Below, piece by piece: positions 1 through 6,950 of a stretch of DNA of 15,766 nucleotides. Origin of the DNA: JBKJTP01 sp046590195. GTDB taxonomy: Bacteria; Bacteroidota; Ignavibacteria; Palsa-1295. The position numbers and the translations under genes were made by a program. The notes under the pieces are model-generated. The model did no database searches and was not told the origin of the DNA. It saw only the letters and a program-made list of their open reading frames with translations. Positions within the stretch are counted from its first letter, which is position 1. Each line of letters starts with the position of its first letter. The stretch lies in assembly GCA_046590195.1 (NCBI GenBank), contig JBKJTP010000121.1, forward strand, positions 1-15,766. Reading direction: 5' to 3'.

Positions 1-1
1 C

Positions 2-337
2 GAAGAGGGTGGATCGCTTACGATCATCGCTACTGCACTCGTCGAGACCGGCTCTCGTATGGACGAGGTGATCTTCGAAGAGTTCAAGGGTACCGGTAAC
101 ATGGAAATGCTGCTCGATCGCAAGCTTTCCGAGCGCCGTATCTTCCCAGCTCTCAACATCAACGGCTCTGGTACGCGTAAGGAAGAATTGCTTCTTTCGG
201 CTGACGATCTCAATCGTATCTGGATCCTGCGCAAATTCCTCGCGGATATGTCGCCGGTCGAAGGTATCGAGTTCGTCATCGAGCGCCTCCGTGGCACCAA
301 GAACAATAAGGAGTTCTTGCGTTCGATGTCCAGCTAA
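2..337 (+). CDS. rho: Transcription termination factor Rho, C-terminal part (5' end outside window)
   Basis: This is the last 111 residues of Rho, the hexameric RNA-dependent ATPase that ends transcription. The frame is open from base 2, so the gene begins to the left of the window. The fragment starts EEGGSLTIIATALVETGS and contains MDEVIFEEFKGTGNME, RKLSERRIFPA and SGTRKEELL. These closely match the ATPase-domain end of well-studied Rho proteins; the SGTRKEELL segment carries the arginine finger that acts on the neighbouring subunit's ATP. The C-terminus (FLRSMSS) is at the expected place for the family, so this end looks intact. A hairpin terminator follows 20 bases after the stop. Identification is near certain from sequence similarity that I recognise. 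Confidence 0.97.
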   Translation, partial: EEGGSLTIIATALVETGSRMDEVIFEEFKGTGNMEMLLDRKLSERRIFPALNINGSGTRKEELLLSADDLNRIWILRKFLADMSPVEGIEFVIERLRGTKNNKEFLRSMSS

Positions 338-357
338 TGAATTGAAGACTGAAAAAG

Positions 358-388
358 AAAAGGCGAGCATTGCTCGCCTTTTCATTTT
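358..388. terminator. Bidirectional terminator between rho and the convergent secreted-protein gene
   Basis: AGGCGAGCA (361-369) and TGCTCGCCT (371-379) are inverted repeats, giving a stem of at least seven pairs. AAA before and TTT after extend it. A T-rich run follows on the plus strand (TTTTCATTTT), and on the minus strand the matching run is TTTTCTTTTTC. It can therefore end both rho and the minus-strand transcript arriving from recJ. Confidence 0.88.
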
Positions 389-404
389 CTAGTCCTAAAC
401 GTTA

Positions 405-950
405 TCAGTCTTTTGTCGCGACCATCTCTCGCCTGAAGAAGTACACAAGCACAAAGCTGTGTCGCTCATTATAGGGACGAGTGTCCATCGTGATCATCGC
501 GTCCGCTGCTCGCCAGATGTAAGTATTAACTGTGTCGTTCGTTGTTGAATCGATCTCAGGCCTGCCGTAGTGATCTTGCAGCCATCCGAGCGTACATTCC
601 TTCACATCTACGATCGTAGCAGAATCGCTCCGATAAGTGAGGCCTACGACTTTTAACTTTTGCAAAGAGTCGAACGCGATCGAACGTCGGAATGCTGCTC
701 CGCAATCTGGAAGTCCCACCGTATCATTGACGATGCGCTTTCCACCGATCACCTTCAGCCTCGAAAGATCGACAAACTTGCCGGTGACCTCGAACGCTTC
801 GTTCGCAGACATGCCGAGACGCAAGCCCATGAAGTCCTGAGCGAACGATGTCGCTGGACATAACAAGGCTAGGCTAATGATAGCCCGGAAGATTGTGGGA
901 TTAAAGGACGTCAAGCGAAATTCTGCGTAAAATGCGCCTTGCGAAAGCAC
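405..950 (-). CDS. Small secreted protein of unknown function
   Basis: This is a protein of about 181 residues that I do not recognise. It begins with a hydrophobic stretch (residues about 20-36, IFRAIISLALLCPATSFA) ending in an Ala-Gln cleavage-like site, so it is probably exported. The mature part starts DFMGLRLGMSANEAFEVTG, a pattern common in small periplasmic proteins of mixed alpha/beta fold. It later has LGWLQDHYGRP and two spaced cysteines (LPDCG, VKECT) that could form a disulfide. The longest frame opens with GTG at 950. A TTG at 914 would give a shorter and more typical 26-residue signal peptide, so the start is uncertain. It lies 80 bases downstream of recJ in the same direction, with no clear terminator between them, so the two may share a transcript. 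Confidence 0.75.
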   Translation of the reverse strand: MLSQGAFYAEFRLTSFNPTIFRAIISLALLCPATSFAQDFMGLRLGMSANEAFEVTGKFVDLSRLKVIGGKRIVNDTVGLPDCGAAFRRSIAFDSLQKLKVVGLTYRSDSATIVDVKECTLGWLQDHYGRPEIDSTTNDTVNTYIWRAADAMITMDTRPYNERHSFVLVYFFRREMVATKD

Positions 951-965
951 TCCCCCTGATTCGGG

Positions 966-1020
966 ATTCAGGTAAAAGCAAGCTTTGGCCTGAATTGTTC
1001 ATCCGCTAGACCCCGGATGA
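966..1020. other. Two adjacent hairpins between recJ and the downstream gene
   Basis: ATTCAGG (966-972) pairs with CCTGAAT (989-995), and inside it AAAGC (975-979) pairs with GCTTT (982-986). Next to it TCATCCG (999-1005) pairs with CGGATGA (1014-1020). Neither has a T run on the minus strand, so these are not convincing intrinsic terminators. They would lie in the mRNA leader of the 405-950 gene, where they may affect mRNA processing or stability. The pairing is visible; the role is inference. Confidence 0.45.
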
Positions 1021-1030
1021 CGATTCGGGG

Positions 1031-2953
1031 TTAATGAAAGTCCTTGACGATCAATTGAGGCGTCACCTTGCCATTATACTCGTTTTCGTCGATGAAGAAA
1101 ACCATCTCCACATCCTTGCGAGGATTGCCGTTCTTATCAAGCAGATCGCCGATCCTCTCGCCAAGTCCGAATCCCATAGCTTCAAGCGTAGCGCCACCAA
1201 GCGTAAAGGGTATCAGGTTCGGCGTCGTATTGATGCTCGCTTGTACCGTCCATGGTATTGGCTTCGTACTCCGGACATTGAACTTCAGGTGCGGTGTTGC
1301 CTTGCCAACGATTCGAGGTTGTCCAACTACTTCAACGTTCGCCGAATAGAACATCGGCCGAGTATTGTCCGGCCCGAACGGTGAGAACTGTCTGACGATC
1401 GCGTAGAACTTCGGATTGAGATCCGCGAGGTCGATACAGCCATCGACTTCGATGACAGGTTGCAGCATCGCTTCGTTGATCATCTCCTTCGCCACAGCAT
1501 TGAGTCGCTGCCTGAACTCCGGCACGTTGTGCGCCTGGATCGATACGCCGGCAGCATACTTATGCCCGCCAAACGTAACAAGCATATCCTCGCAGCGCTT
1601 CAATGCCGAATGAATGTCAAAGCCAAGAATCGAACGAGCGCTGCCCTTTGCGATGCCATCGATCGACGTAAGCAATACAACTGGAAGATGATACTTCTCC
1701 ACAAGTCGTGAAGCTACAATGCCGATGACACCGGCATGCCACTCCGGGTTATGAAGAACAATGATCTTGTCTTCCGCACGATTCAGCATCTCTTCGACCA
1801 TGAAGCACGCTTCGAAGTATGCCTCCTCATCGATGCGCCGACGATTAGAATTCTCCAACTCGAGTTCGCTCGCAATGAGGATCGCCTCCTGAGACGTTTT
1901 CGCCATCATCAGCATGACCGATCTTCCTCCATCGCCAAGTCTGCCAGCAGCATTGATGCGCGGAGCCAGTCCGAAGACGATCTGATTCGTACCGAGTTTG
2001 CCAGCCTTGATGTTCGCTGAGTCGATCAGTGCGCGAAGTCCTGGACGAGGATGCTCGTTGATGAGTCGCAGCCCGTAGTACGTCAGGATACGATTCTCTC
2101 CTTTAAGAGAAACGATATCGGCTGAACTTGCCAGCGCAACGAAGTCGAGATAGAATGGCACCTGCGACTCCATTCCGAATTCTTTGCCGAGCGCCTGCAC
2201 AAGCTTGAAGCCTACGCCGCAGCCGCAAAGCGTCTTGAAGGGATAGGTGCAATCTCTACGCAGTGGATTAAGTATCGCATAAGCCTCGGGCAAGGTGTCG
2301 CCAGGCTCATGGTGATCGCAAACGATCACGTCAACGCCGTTCTCCTTTGCGTATGCAATAGGAGCAATGGCAGTGACACCGCAATCGATTGAGATGATCA
2401 GATCGGGCTTGCCTTGCTCAGAGCGGAGGCAACGATCGATACCCGCAGTCGAAAGGCCGTAGCCTTCGGTGAAGCGGTCGGGTATATGAAATGCAATGAG
2501 GGCCTTGGACGATCGCTCCGTAGCAACTGCTTCCAGGAACAGCGTGAGCATTGCAGTGCTCGTTGTGCCATCTACGTCGTAATCGCCGTAGATAATAACA
2601 CGCTGTCCGAGTTCTATCGCCTGTCGGATCCTCTCAACGGCACGATCCATATCCTTCATCAGGAATGGGTCGTTCGTTCGATCGAGTGACGGACGAAAGT
2701 AATCGCGGGCATCTTCGAATGTCTTGATGCCGCGAGAAACGAGAATGGATGCTATACTTTTTGGAACATTGATCGACTCCGAAAGCCCACTAACGGTTTG
2801 CGCCCAGCTTTGAAAATCTTCAGCGGAGGTACTCGAGACCGAGTCACTCGCTTTGAATTCATCGCTGAGCGTTGCTTGAGGGATCTTGCCTTCAAGCGAT
2901 TCCCAACGATGGTTGGGAAGACGCCAGCGGTAACGCACGGTGTATCCTTTCAT
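1031..2953 (-). CDS. recJ: Single-stranded-DNA-specific exonuclease RecJ
   Basis: RecJ degrades single-stranded DNA 5' to 3' in recombinational repair and mismatch repair. All hallmark motifs of this DHH-superfamily nuclease are present: GDYDVDGT (residues 123-130) and ISID (187-190) for metal binding, the DHH triad at 213-215, APRINAAGRLGDG (330-342), then the DHHA1 part with HAGVIGIVASRL (406-417), GSARS (437-441) and FGGHKYAAG (461-469). The C-terminal OB-type domain closes with EMVFFIDENEYNGK and LIVKDF. At 640 residues it is somewhat longer than the usual 560-600; the extra length seems to sit in the OB domain around residues 545-575 (a Pro/Thr-rich stretch) and in a short N-terminal extension. 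Start: ATG preceded by GCAGGGG, a plausible ribosome site. The product is cytoplasmic. It may be cotranscribed with the small secreted-protein gene downstream. Confidence 0.96.
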   Translation of the reverse strand: MKGYTVRYRWRLPNHRWESLEGKIPQATLSDEFKASDSVSSTSAEDFQSWAQTVSGLSESINVPKSIASILVSRGIKTFEDARDYFRPSLDRTNDPFLMKDMDRAVERIRQAIELGQRVIIYGDYDVDGTTSTAMLTLFLEAVATERSSKALIAFHIPDRFTEGYGLSTAGIDRCLRSEQGKPDLIISIDCGVTAIAPIAYAKENGVDVIVCDHHEPGDTLPEAYAILNPLRRDCTYPFKTLCGCGVGFKLVQALGKEFGMESQVPFYLDFVALASSADIVSLKGENRILTYYGLRLINEHPRPGLRALIDSANIKAGKLGTNQIVFGLAPRINAAGRLGDGGRSVMLMMAKTSQEAILIASELELENSNRRRIDEEAYFEACFMVEEMLNRAEDKIIVLHNPEWHAGVIGIVASRLVEKYHLPVVLLTSIDGIAKGSARSILGFDIHSALKRCEDMLVTFGGHKYAAGVSIQAHNVPEFRQRLNAVAKEMINEAMLQPVIEVDGCIDLADLNPKFYAIVRQFSPFGPDNTRPMFYSANVEVVGQPRIVGKATPHLKFNVRSTKPIPWTVQASINTTPNLIPFTLGGATLEAMGFGLGERIGDLLDKNGNPRKDVEMVFFIDENEYNGKVTPQLIVKDFH

Positions 2954-3057
2954 ACCCCTGCCTTATCGCGTTAACGAAAAAGCAAGGACCGATGCCGCAG
3001 CGGACTCATACCAGCACGCGGACTGACTCGGGGTGGACGGATCTATGAGGAGGTGGT

Positions 3058-3077
3058 GTGCGGCTGGAATGCCGCAC
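3058..3077. repeat. Perfect 7-bp inverted repeat in the recJ upstream gap
   Basis: GTGCGGC (3058-3064) and GCCGCAC (3071-3077) flank a 6-base loop, TGGAAT. There is no T run on either side, so it is unlikely to be a terminator. Strong GC stems of this kind in divergent gaps are often copies of dispersed genomic repeats. Only this copy is in the window. The rest of the 2954-3218 gap has an AT-rich stretch (about 3102-3143) that could hold divergent promoters, but I cannot name convincing boxes. Confidence 0.5.
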
Positions 3078-3218
3078 TACACTCTTCACCAACCCGGTGA
3101 AACAAATTGTTATTTAATTACCGGAATTTACGGAATATTGGACTGACGCCCACGGATTCTGCGTTTAAGAAAACGGCCTTGACGCCCCAAAATCAAAGCC
3201 TACCACCTTCACCCTTGA

Positions 3219-4208
3219 ATGGATAATATTACCCATAGTTTTACGGGCGCCGCGCTCAGCAAATATCTTCAGTCCAGAACTTCTGACCCCGAGACGATCA
3301 GACAAAGCAAGAGGGTGCTATTCTGGCTAATGGTAGGCTGCGCGAATCTGCCAGATGCCGACGTCCTTATCGGCGCTTTCACAGACCCTATCACCGCGAC
3401 GCAGCAGCACCGAGGGCTGAGCCACTCGGTCTTTTTCGCGCCTGTTCTGGCTCTGCTGCCCGCAGGGTTGTTTTACTGGCTGACAAAGGTGAAGGACTTC
3501 AAGGTATTGTGGATCACGGCAACGATCGGTATATTCCTGCATATCCTATTCGATCTTGTCACATCGTATGGCACCCAGATCCTGCAGCCCTTCAGCGACC
3601 ATAGGTATTCTCTCGATCTGATGTTCATCATCGATCCGTGGTTCACCATCCCGCTTGGTATCCTGCTGCTGCTTTCGAAGATCAAAAAGCAGCCGATCTA
3701 CAACAAACTCGGATTTGTCTATCTCGCGGGGTATCTCACACTGCTTGGAGTGACCCACGCGATGAATGCTACGAATCTCAAGCTCTTTACCAAGAGCGAT
3801 CTTTCGCAGTCGGCGGTACTTCCGCAGCCGCTGAATCCATTCGGCTACATGGGATTGGTGAGGACAGATACTGCCGTGGAGCGGTACTTCTTTGCAGGTC
3901 AGGATTTCGATGTGCGATCGAAGACCTTCATCGATAGTCAGAATGTATTCACCGATCGCGCACTGCAAACCTTCGAAGGCAACTGGTGCTTCAAGTTCTC
4001 GCGATTCCCGCATGTCGTTAGTCAAGCGAACGGCGACACCACGTTCGTAAGGATCTACGACATGCAATTCTCATTTGACGAGAAACTTGCAGAGTCCCTG
4101 GGCTTTGAATCCCGGCAGATCCCCTTCGCCATGGAATTCAACTACGCGCCCGACACAACGCTGCGCTACGTCCGCTTCAACGGAAAATTGCTGGAGACGA
4201 AATCATGA
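3219..4208 (+). CDS. YdjM-type (DUF457) membrane protein, metal-dependent hydrolase family
   Basis: This is a 329-residue inner-membrane protein of the family often annotated as metal-dependent hydrolase (YdjM, DUF457). The conserved metal-ligand-like positions are visible: MDNITHS at the very N-terminus (H6), NLPDADVL (D46, D48), HRGLSHS (H64, H69) and HILFDLVTSYGT (H108, D112). Several hydrophobic helices cover roughly residues 33-50, 68-88, 97-113, 134-153 and 163-180. A soluble C-terminal half of about 140 residues follows. The family's hydrolase activity is mostly assigned by pattern, so the substrate is unknown. The start is fixed by the conserved N-terminal motif; no Shine-Dalgarno site is seen. 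The stop overlaps the next gene's start (ATGA at 4205-4208), suggesting coupled translation. Confidence 0.88.
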   Translation: MDNITHSFTGAALSKYLQSRTSDPETIRQSKRVLFWLMVGCANLPDADVLIGAFTDPITATQQHRGLSHSVFFAPVLALLPAGLFYWLTKVKDFKVLWITATIGIFLHILFDLVTSYGTQILQPFSDHRYSLDLMFIIDPWFTIPLGILLLLSKIKKQPIYNKLGFVYLAGYLTLLGVTHAMNATNLKLFTKSDLSQSAVLPQPLNPFGYMGLVRTDTAVERYFFAGQDFDVRSKTFIDSQNVFTDRALQTFEGNWCFKFSRFPHVVSQANGDTTFVRIYDMQFSFDEKLAESLGFESRQIPFAMEFNYAPDTTLRYVRFNGKLLETKS

Positions 4209-4966
4209 GATATCTGAGCGAGCTATTTGATCTGAGTGGCAAGATCGCCATCGTGACCGGCGCCTCGCGCGGCATTGGCCGTGGCGCAGCGATCGCTCTT
4301 GCAAAAGCCGGAGCTCATGTCGTCTGCGTCGGGCGCGATCAGGCGGCTTTGTCCGAAACGCTCGACCTGCTTGCTGGGAATGGGAGTATTGTTGAAGCCG
4401 ACGTCACACATCCAGAGCAAGTGATAAACGTCGTCGATGCAACGCTGCGTCAGCATGGACAGATCGATATTCTCGTCAACAATGCCGGTATCATCCGACG
4501 AGCTGCTGCAATCGACTATACAGGTGAAGACTGGAACGACGTGATCGATACAAACCTGAACGCTGTCTTTGGGTGGTCGCAAGCAGTAGGTAAGAGCATG
4601 ATCGAGCGCGGTAGCGGCAAAATTATCAATGTTGCATCGCTTCTCTCGTTCACAGGAGGGATCAACGTCGCTGCTTATGCAGCAGCGAAAGGTGGAGTAG
4701 CCCAGCTAACAAAGGCGCTGAGCAATGAGTGGGCAAAATACAACGTGCAGGTGAATGCGATCGCACCTGGCTATATCATCACAGATGCCACCGCCGCTCT
4801 CCGCAACAATGCAGACCGAAGCAAGCAGTTGCTCTCCCGCATTCCGGCCGGACGATGGGGCGAGCCTGAAGATCTCGCAGGTGCTTTCCTCTTCCTTGCA
4901 TCCTCGGCATCCGATTATGTCAATGGACATATCCTCACCGTCGATGGTGGGTATCTTGCGTATTAA
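4205..4966 (+). CDS. kduD: Short-chain dehydrogenase, KduD-like (2-deoxy-D-gluconate 3-dehydrogenase type)
   Basis: This is a classical short-chain dehydrogenase/reductase of 253 residues. The NAD(P)-binding motif TGASRGIG is at 18-25, NNAG at 92-95, the catalytic Ser at 145 and YxxxK at Y158/K162. Beyond the general family, long segments match KduD as I remember it: ILVNNAGIIRR, KIINVASLLSFTGGI, NEWAKYNVQVNAIAPGY, RIPAGRWGEP and FLASSASDYVNG. KduD reduces a keto-deoxy-uronate in pectin and alginate breakdown. No other uronate genes are nearby, so the true substrate may differ. A GGAG site lies about nine bases upstream of the ATG, which overlaps the preceding gene by four bases. The gene ends before a hairpin terminator. 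Family assignment is very firm, KduD assignment moderate. Confidence 0.9.
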   Translation: MRYLSELFDLSGKIAIVTGASRGIGRGAAIALAKAGAHVVCVGRDQAALSETLDLLAGNGSIVEADVTHPEQVINVVDATLRQHGQIDILVNNAGIIRRAAAIDYTGEDWNDVIDTNLNAVFGWSQAVGKSMIERGSGKIINVASLLSFTGGINVAAYAAAKGGVAQLTKALSNEWAKYNVQVNAIAPGYIITDATAALRNNADRSKQLLSRIPAGRWGEPEDLAGAFLFLASSASDYVNGHILTVDGGYLAY

Positions 4967-4976
4967 CTTGGATCTG

Positions 4977-5017
4977 TGAAAAAAAATGGGTAGCATCTAT
5001 GATGATTCTACCCATTC
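4977..5017. terminator. Hairpin terminator between convergent genes
   Basis: AATGGGTAG (4985-4993) pairs with CTACCCATT (5008-5016), and the loop holds a further ATC/GAT pairing. On the minus strand the stem is followed by an uninterrupted T run of eight, so it is a strong terminator for the receiver-domain gene at 5111-5620. On the plus strand there is no T run, so stopping of the kduD-like transcript there would be weaker. Confidence 0.8.
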
Positions 5018-5110
5018 GTGAAAGAAGCGCGATCGAGCTTGGAGACGGTGGCCTTGCGCGGGCCGAGCTCGAACAAATACGCAAAAGGATCAAACTAATT
5101 TCTGGCCGCT

Positions 5111-5620
5111 TCAGCTATTCCTCCTTGGAAAGACCGAGGGCGTGTTGCTGAGCTGCTCAACGATCACACCGCGCATCATCGATGCTGTGAATGGCTTCTG
5201 CACCGTCGAGAGACACCCATAATGGAGAGCCTCTGTCGTGACGGATTCAGATCGCTCCCCGATAAGTGCAATGAACGGAGTGAAGAAATTCTTTTCGTCG
5301 CCTCTATCTCGCTGATATTTCATCAGTTCAAGAGTACCGAGATCAGAGCCTCGCGTTACCGAAATGAGCACGAGGTCATAGAGTTCATGCGTAAGGAGCT
5401 GAAGACCCTTCTGCCACGTATGAGCGATCATGACCACGCTTTCAGGCAATGCTTCTCTGATCACGTCGATATAATACGAATCATCTTCGACCAGCAGGAT
5501 CTTCCTCGGCATCACATTCTGTAGGCTGTGGATCTTCGCGCGAAGCTCGTCGCCATCTGTTATCTCCGCGGGCTCTCCTTGACGAAAGGACTGAGCCCGG
5601 CTACTAAACAAGCGATTCAT
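5111..5620 (-). CDS. Stand-alone receiver-like protein lacking the phosphoacceptor aspartate
   Basis: This is a protein of 169 residues counted from the ATG at 5620. It has about 38 poorly conserved N-terminal residues, then a response-regulator receiver fold: KILLVEDD (acidic pair D46/D47), YDLVLIS, PFIALIGE and VQKPF (conserved Lys 142). In a normal receiver the residue after DLVLL is the phosphorylated Asp. Here it is Ser 87. The usual switch Thr/Ser in the ALTA-like position is Ile 120. Signalling by phosphotransfer is therefore unlikely, and the protein may act by binding a partner. There is no output domain and no histidine kinase gene nearby. A TTG six codons upstream (5638) is in frame but less likely as the start. 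Receiver fold is firm; the role is unknown. Confidence 0.85.
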   Translation of the reverse strand: MNRLFSSRAQSFRQGEPAEITDGDELRAKIHSLQNVMPRKILLVEDDSYYIDVIREALPESVVMIAHTWQKGLQLLTHELYDLVLISVTRGSDLGTLELMKYQRDRGDEKNFFTPFIALIGERSESVTTEALHYGCLSTVQKPFTASMMRGVIVEQLSNTPSVFPRRNS

Positions 5621-5735
5621 AGTCGTATAGTGTGGCAAATACTATCAGATGCTCAATGTCATCCATGAGGATGGTGGCAGCCATCCTTTCTTGAACATGT
5701 TCTTCTATGCAGCAGCAGTCATCGACTGCGCGCAA

Positions 5736-5768
5736 TTACATTGAAGTGATCTCGTCTAAGTCAATCAT
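5736..5768 (-). pseudogene. Duplicated 3' gene tail (last nine codons) downstream of the lipoprotein gene
   Basis: Bases 5736-5762 match the last 27 bases of the lipoprotein gene (5810-5836) with only three differences. All three fall at third codon positions and leave the encoded end, DLDEITSM plus TAA, unchanged. A tiny frame from ATG at 5768 would encode ten residues ending the same way. The match ends abruptly upstream. The silent pattern suggests a remnant of a paralogous gene that diverged under protein-level selection, or a repeated C-terminal coding module, more than a recent slip of replication. I see no ribosome site for the tiny frame. Confidence 0.6.
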
Positions 5769-5809
5769 TGGATTTTTATTGTATACTAATGGGATCTTTG
5801 GTTTGTGGA

Positions 5810-6757
5810 TTACATCGAAGTGATCTCATCCAAGTCCAGTACGACGACGCCTTCACGAATGTGGATGTGTCGTACTCGGCTAACACCATCGGTTGTGGTC
5901 CAAAAGGTCTCGATCTGCTTGACCTGACCATAACCTGGTGCGAAGAATTTTTCAGAGGTTGATCCAACAGCAAGATCCGCGTTCTCGACCTTGCAGTGGA
6001 TCGCGTTCAGGTTGGTCGAGCCAACAGTGAGCGATACATTTTCGGAGACAACCTTTAGCTTCGTTGCGGACTGCCACGTGCTGTAGCTCCACTCATTGCC
6101 AGCCAGGACAGCTACGTCTGACCTGAAGAGATCCTTCGAGACGATGAAACTGCCACCAGCTGTCTTTGCAAGGAGTGCTACGTGGTAAGCATCAGAAGTA
6201 TAATAGATGGTATCGGTCTGCCAGACGGTTGAGCCCGAGCCTGCAAGATCGCTTGCAAGCGCACGCATTCTTCCATGAGCAGGTGCCGTGGTGGAGTCGG
6301 TGCTGACTGCGCGTGTAGCAAGTGATTGGGTGGTTGATTCACCCTGAAGACTTTGAGAGCCATTAATATACGCGCCCTGGAACGTAGAAGATGTCGGCAG
6401 GTAGCGCAATGCGATCGTCGCGTGCCCAGCTAGTGCGGAGGCGGTCTGATATGTTATACTAGCCGCGAAAACGGAATCACCCTGATGGAAGCCCTGGAAA
6501 CCAAGAGTTCGGACAGTGTCATTACTGCCGTATGTCGTCGTCTGGTTTGCGGTGGGTCCCGAGACCAGTTTGTTGGAGTACACATAGGTTACTCCGGCAC
6601 GATGTGGATAGTAATAGGTGCTCAGGTCTGAGTTTGCGGTCGCGCCATAGGAAGCACGGCCAGCGTCGACTGGAAGATCGGTAGGTGACTCACAGCCGGC
6701 GGCGAAGATGCCGGTAGAGACAAGAAGGAGCAATGTTAGCAAAAACCGATTCTGCAT
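5810..6757 (-). CDS. Predicted lipoprotein of unknown function
   Basis: The protein has 315 residues from the ATG at 6757 and I do not recognise it. The N-terminus is a lipoprotein signal: MQNRF, a hydrophobic run of about 14 residues, then FAAGC with the lipidated Cys at position 22. After it comes SPTDLPVDAG, a usual tether. The mature part is rich in Ser, Thr, Tyr and Gly and looks beta-rich, with phrases such as YYYPHRAGVTYVYSNK, FFAPGYGQVKQIETFW and VRHIHIREG. The HRAG-Y-Y and APGYGxVKxIE pattern recalls secreted proteins that are tested for thermal or acid stability in databases, but I make no functional call. The frame stays open to an ATG at 6853, but that 32-residue extension would bury the signal peptide. 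Its last nine codons occur again 74 bases downstream. Confidence 0.82.
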   Translation of the reverse strand: MQNRFLLTLLLLVSTGIFAAGCESPTDLPVDAGRASYGATANSDLSTYYYPHRAGVTYVYSNKLVSGPTANQTTTYGSNDTVRTLGFQGFHQGDSVFAASITYQTASALAGHATIALRYLPTSSTFQGAYINGSQSLQGESTTQSLATRAVSTDSTTAPAHGRMRALASDLAGSGSTVWQTDTIYYTSDAYHVALLAKTAGGSFIVSKDLFRSDVAVLAGNEWSYSTWQSATKLKVVSENVSLTVGSTNLNAIHCKVENADLAVGSTSEKFFAPGYGQVKQIETFWTTTDGVSRVRHIHIREGVVVLDLDEITSM

Positions 6758-6950
6758 GGGGTCTTGGATCATTTGGATTAATGGAGACTGCGACCTTGGG
6801 GTGTGCCGCTGTTTCGTAATACAAAAATACCACGTTGGGAGGTTCGAAACCATAACACTTTAACTCTATTTATTACACCAGGATTTTTTTGATGTTTATG
6901 TAGTGTTTCTAAGTAAAACAGCAACCATGGTGAATATTGGAGGGTAGGAA
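6758..6950. promoter_or_regulatory. AT-rich divergent gap, likely promoters for the lipoprotein and solenoid genes
   Basis: This 193-base gap separates two divergently read genes and is visibly AT-richer than its surroundings from about 6846 to 6930. Both transcripts must begin here or in this area. I see candidate AT-rich boxes (for example TAATAAAT on the minus strand near 6865) but no pair with convincing spacing, so I do not assign a start point. Confidence 0.35.
6939..6944 (+). promoter_or_regulatory. Strong Shine-Dalgarno site fixing a GTG start
   Basis: GGAGGG ends six bases before the GTG at 6951, an ideal spacing. This decides the start of the solenoid gene. It stands out because most other genes in the window have no recognisable ribosome site. 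Confidence 0.75.

Noticed and set aside
3546..4067. Minus-strand frame of 173 residues inside the YdjM-like gene
   Set aside because: It lies wholly within a well-recognised gene and its product shows no family features.
5669..5686. GGATGG/CCATCC hairpin followed by TTTCTT as a terminator
   Set aside because: On the plus strand no gene ends before it, and on the minus strand, where the lipoprotein transcript would arrive, there is no T run.
5776..5973. Minus-strand frame of 65 residues spanning the end of the lipoprotein gene
   Set aside because: It overlaps the lipoprotein gene in another frame and has no family features.
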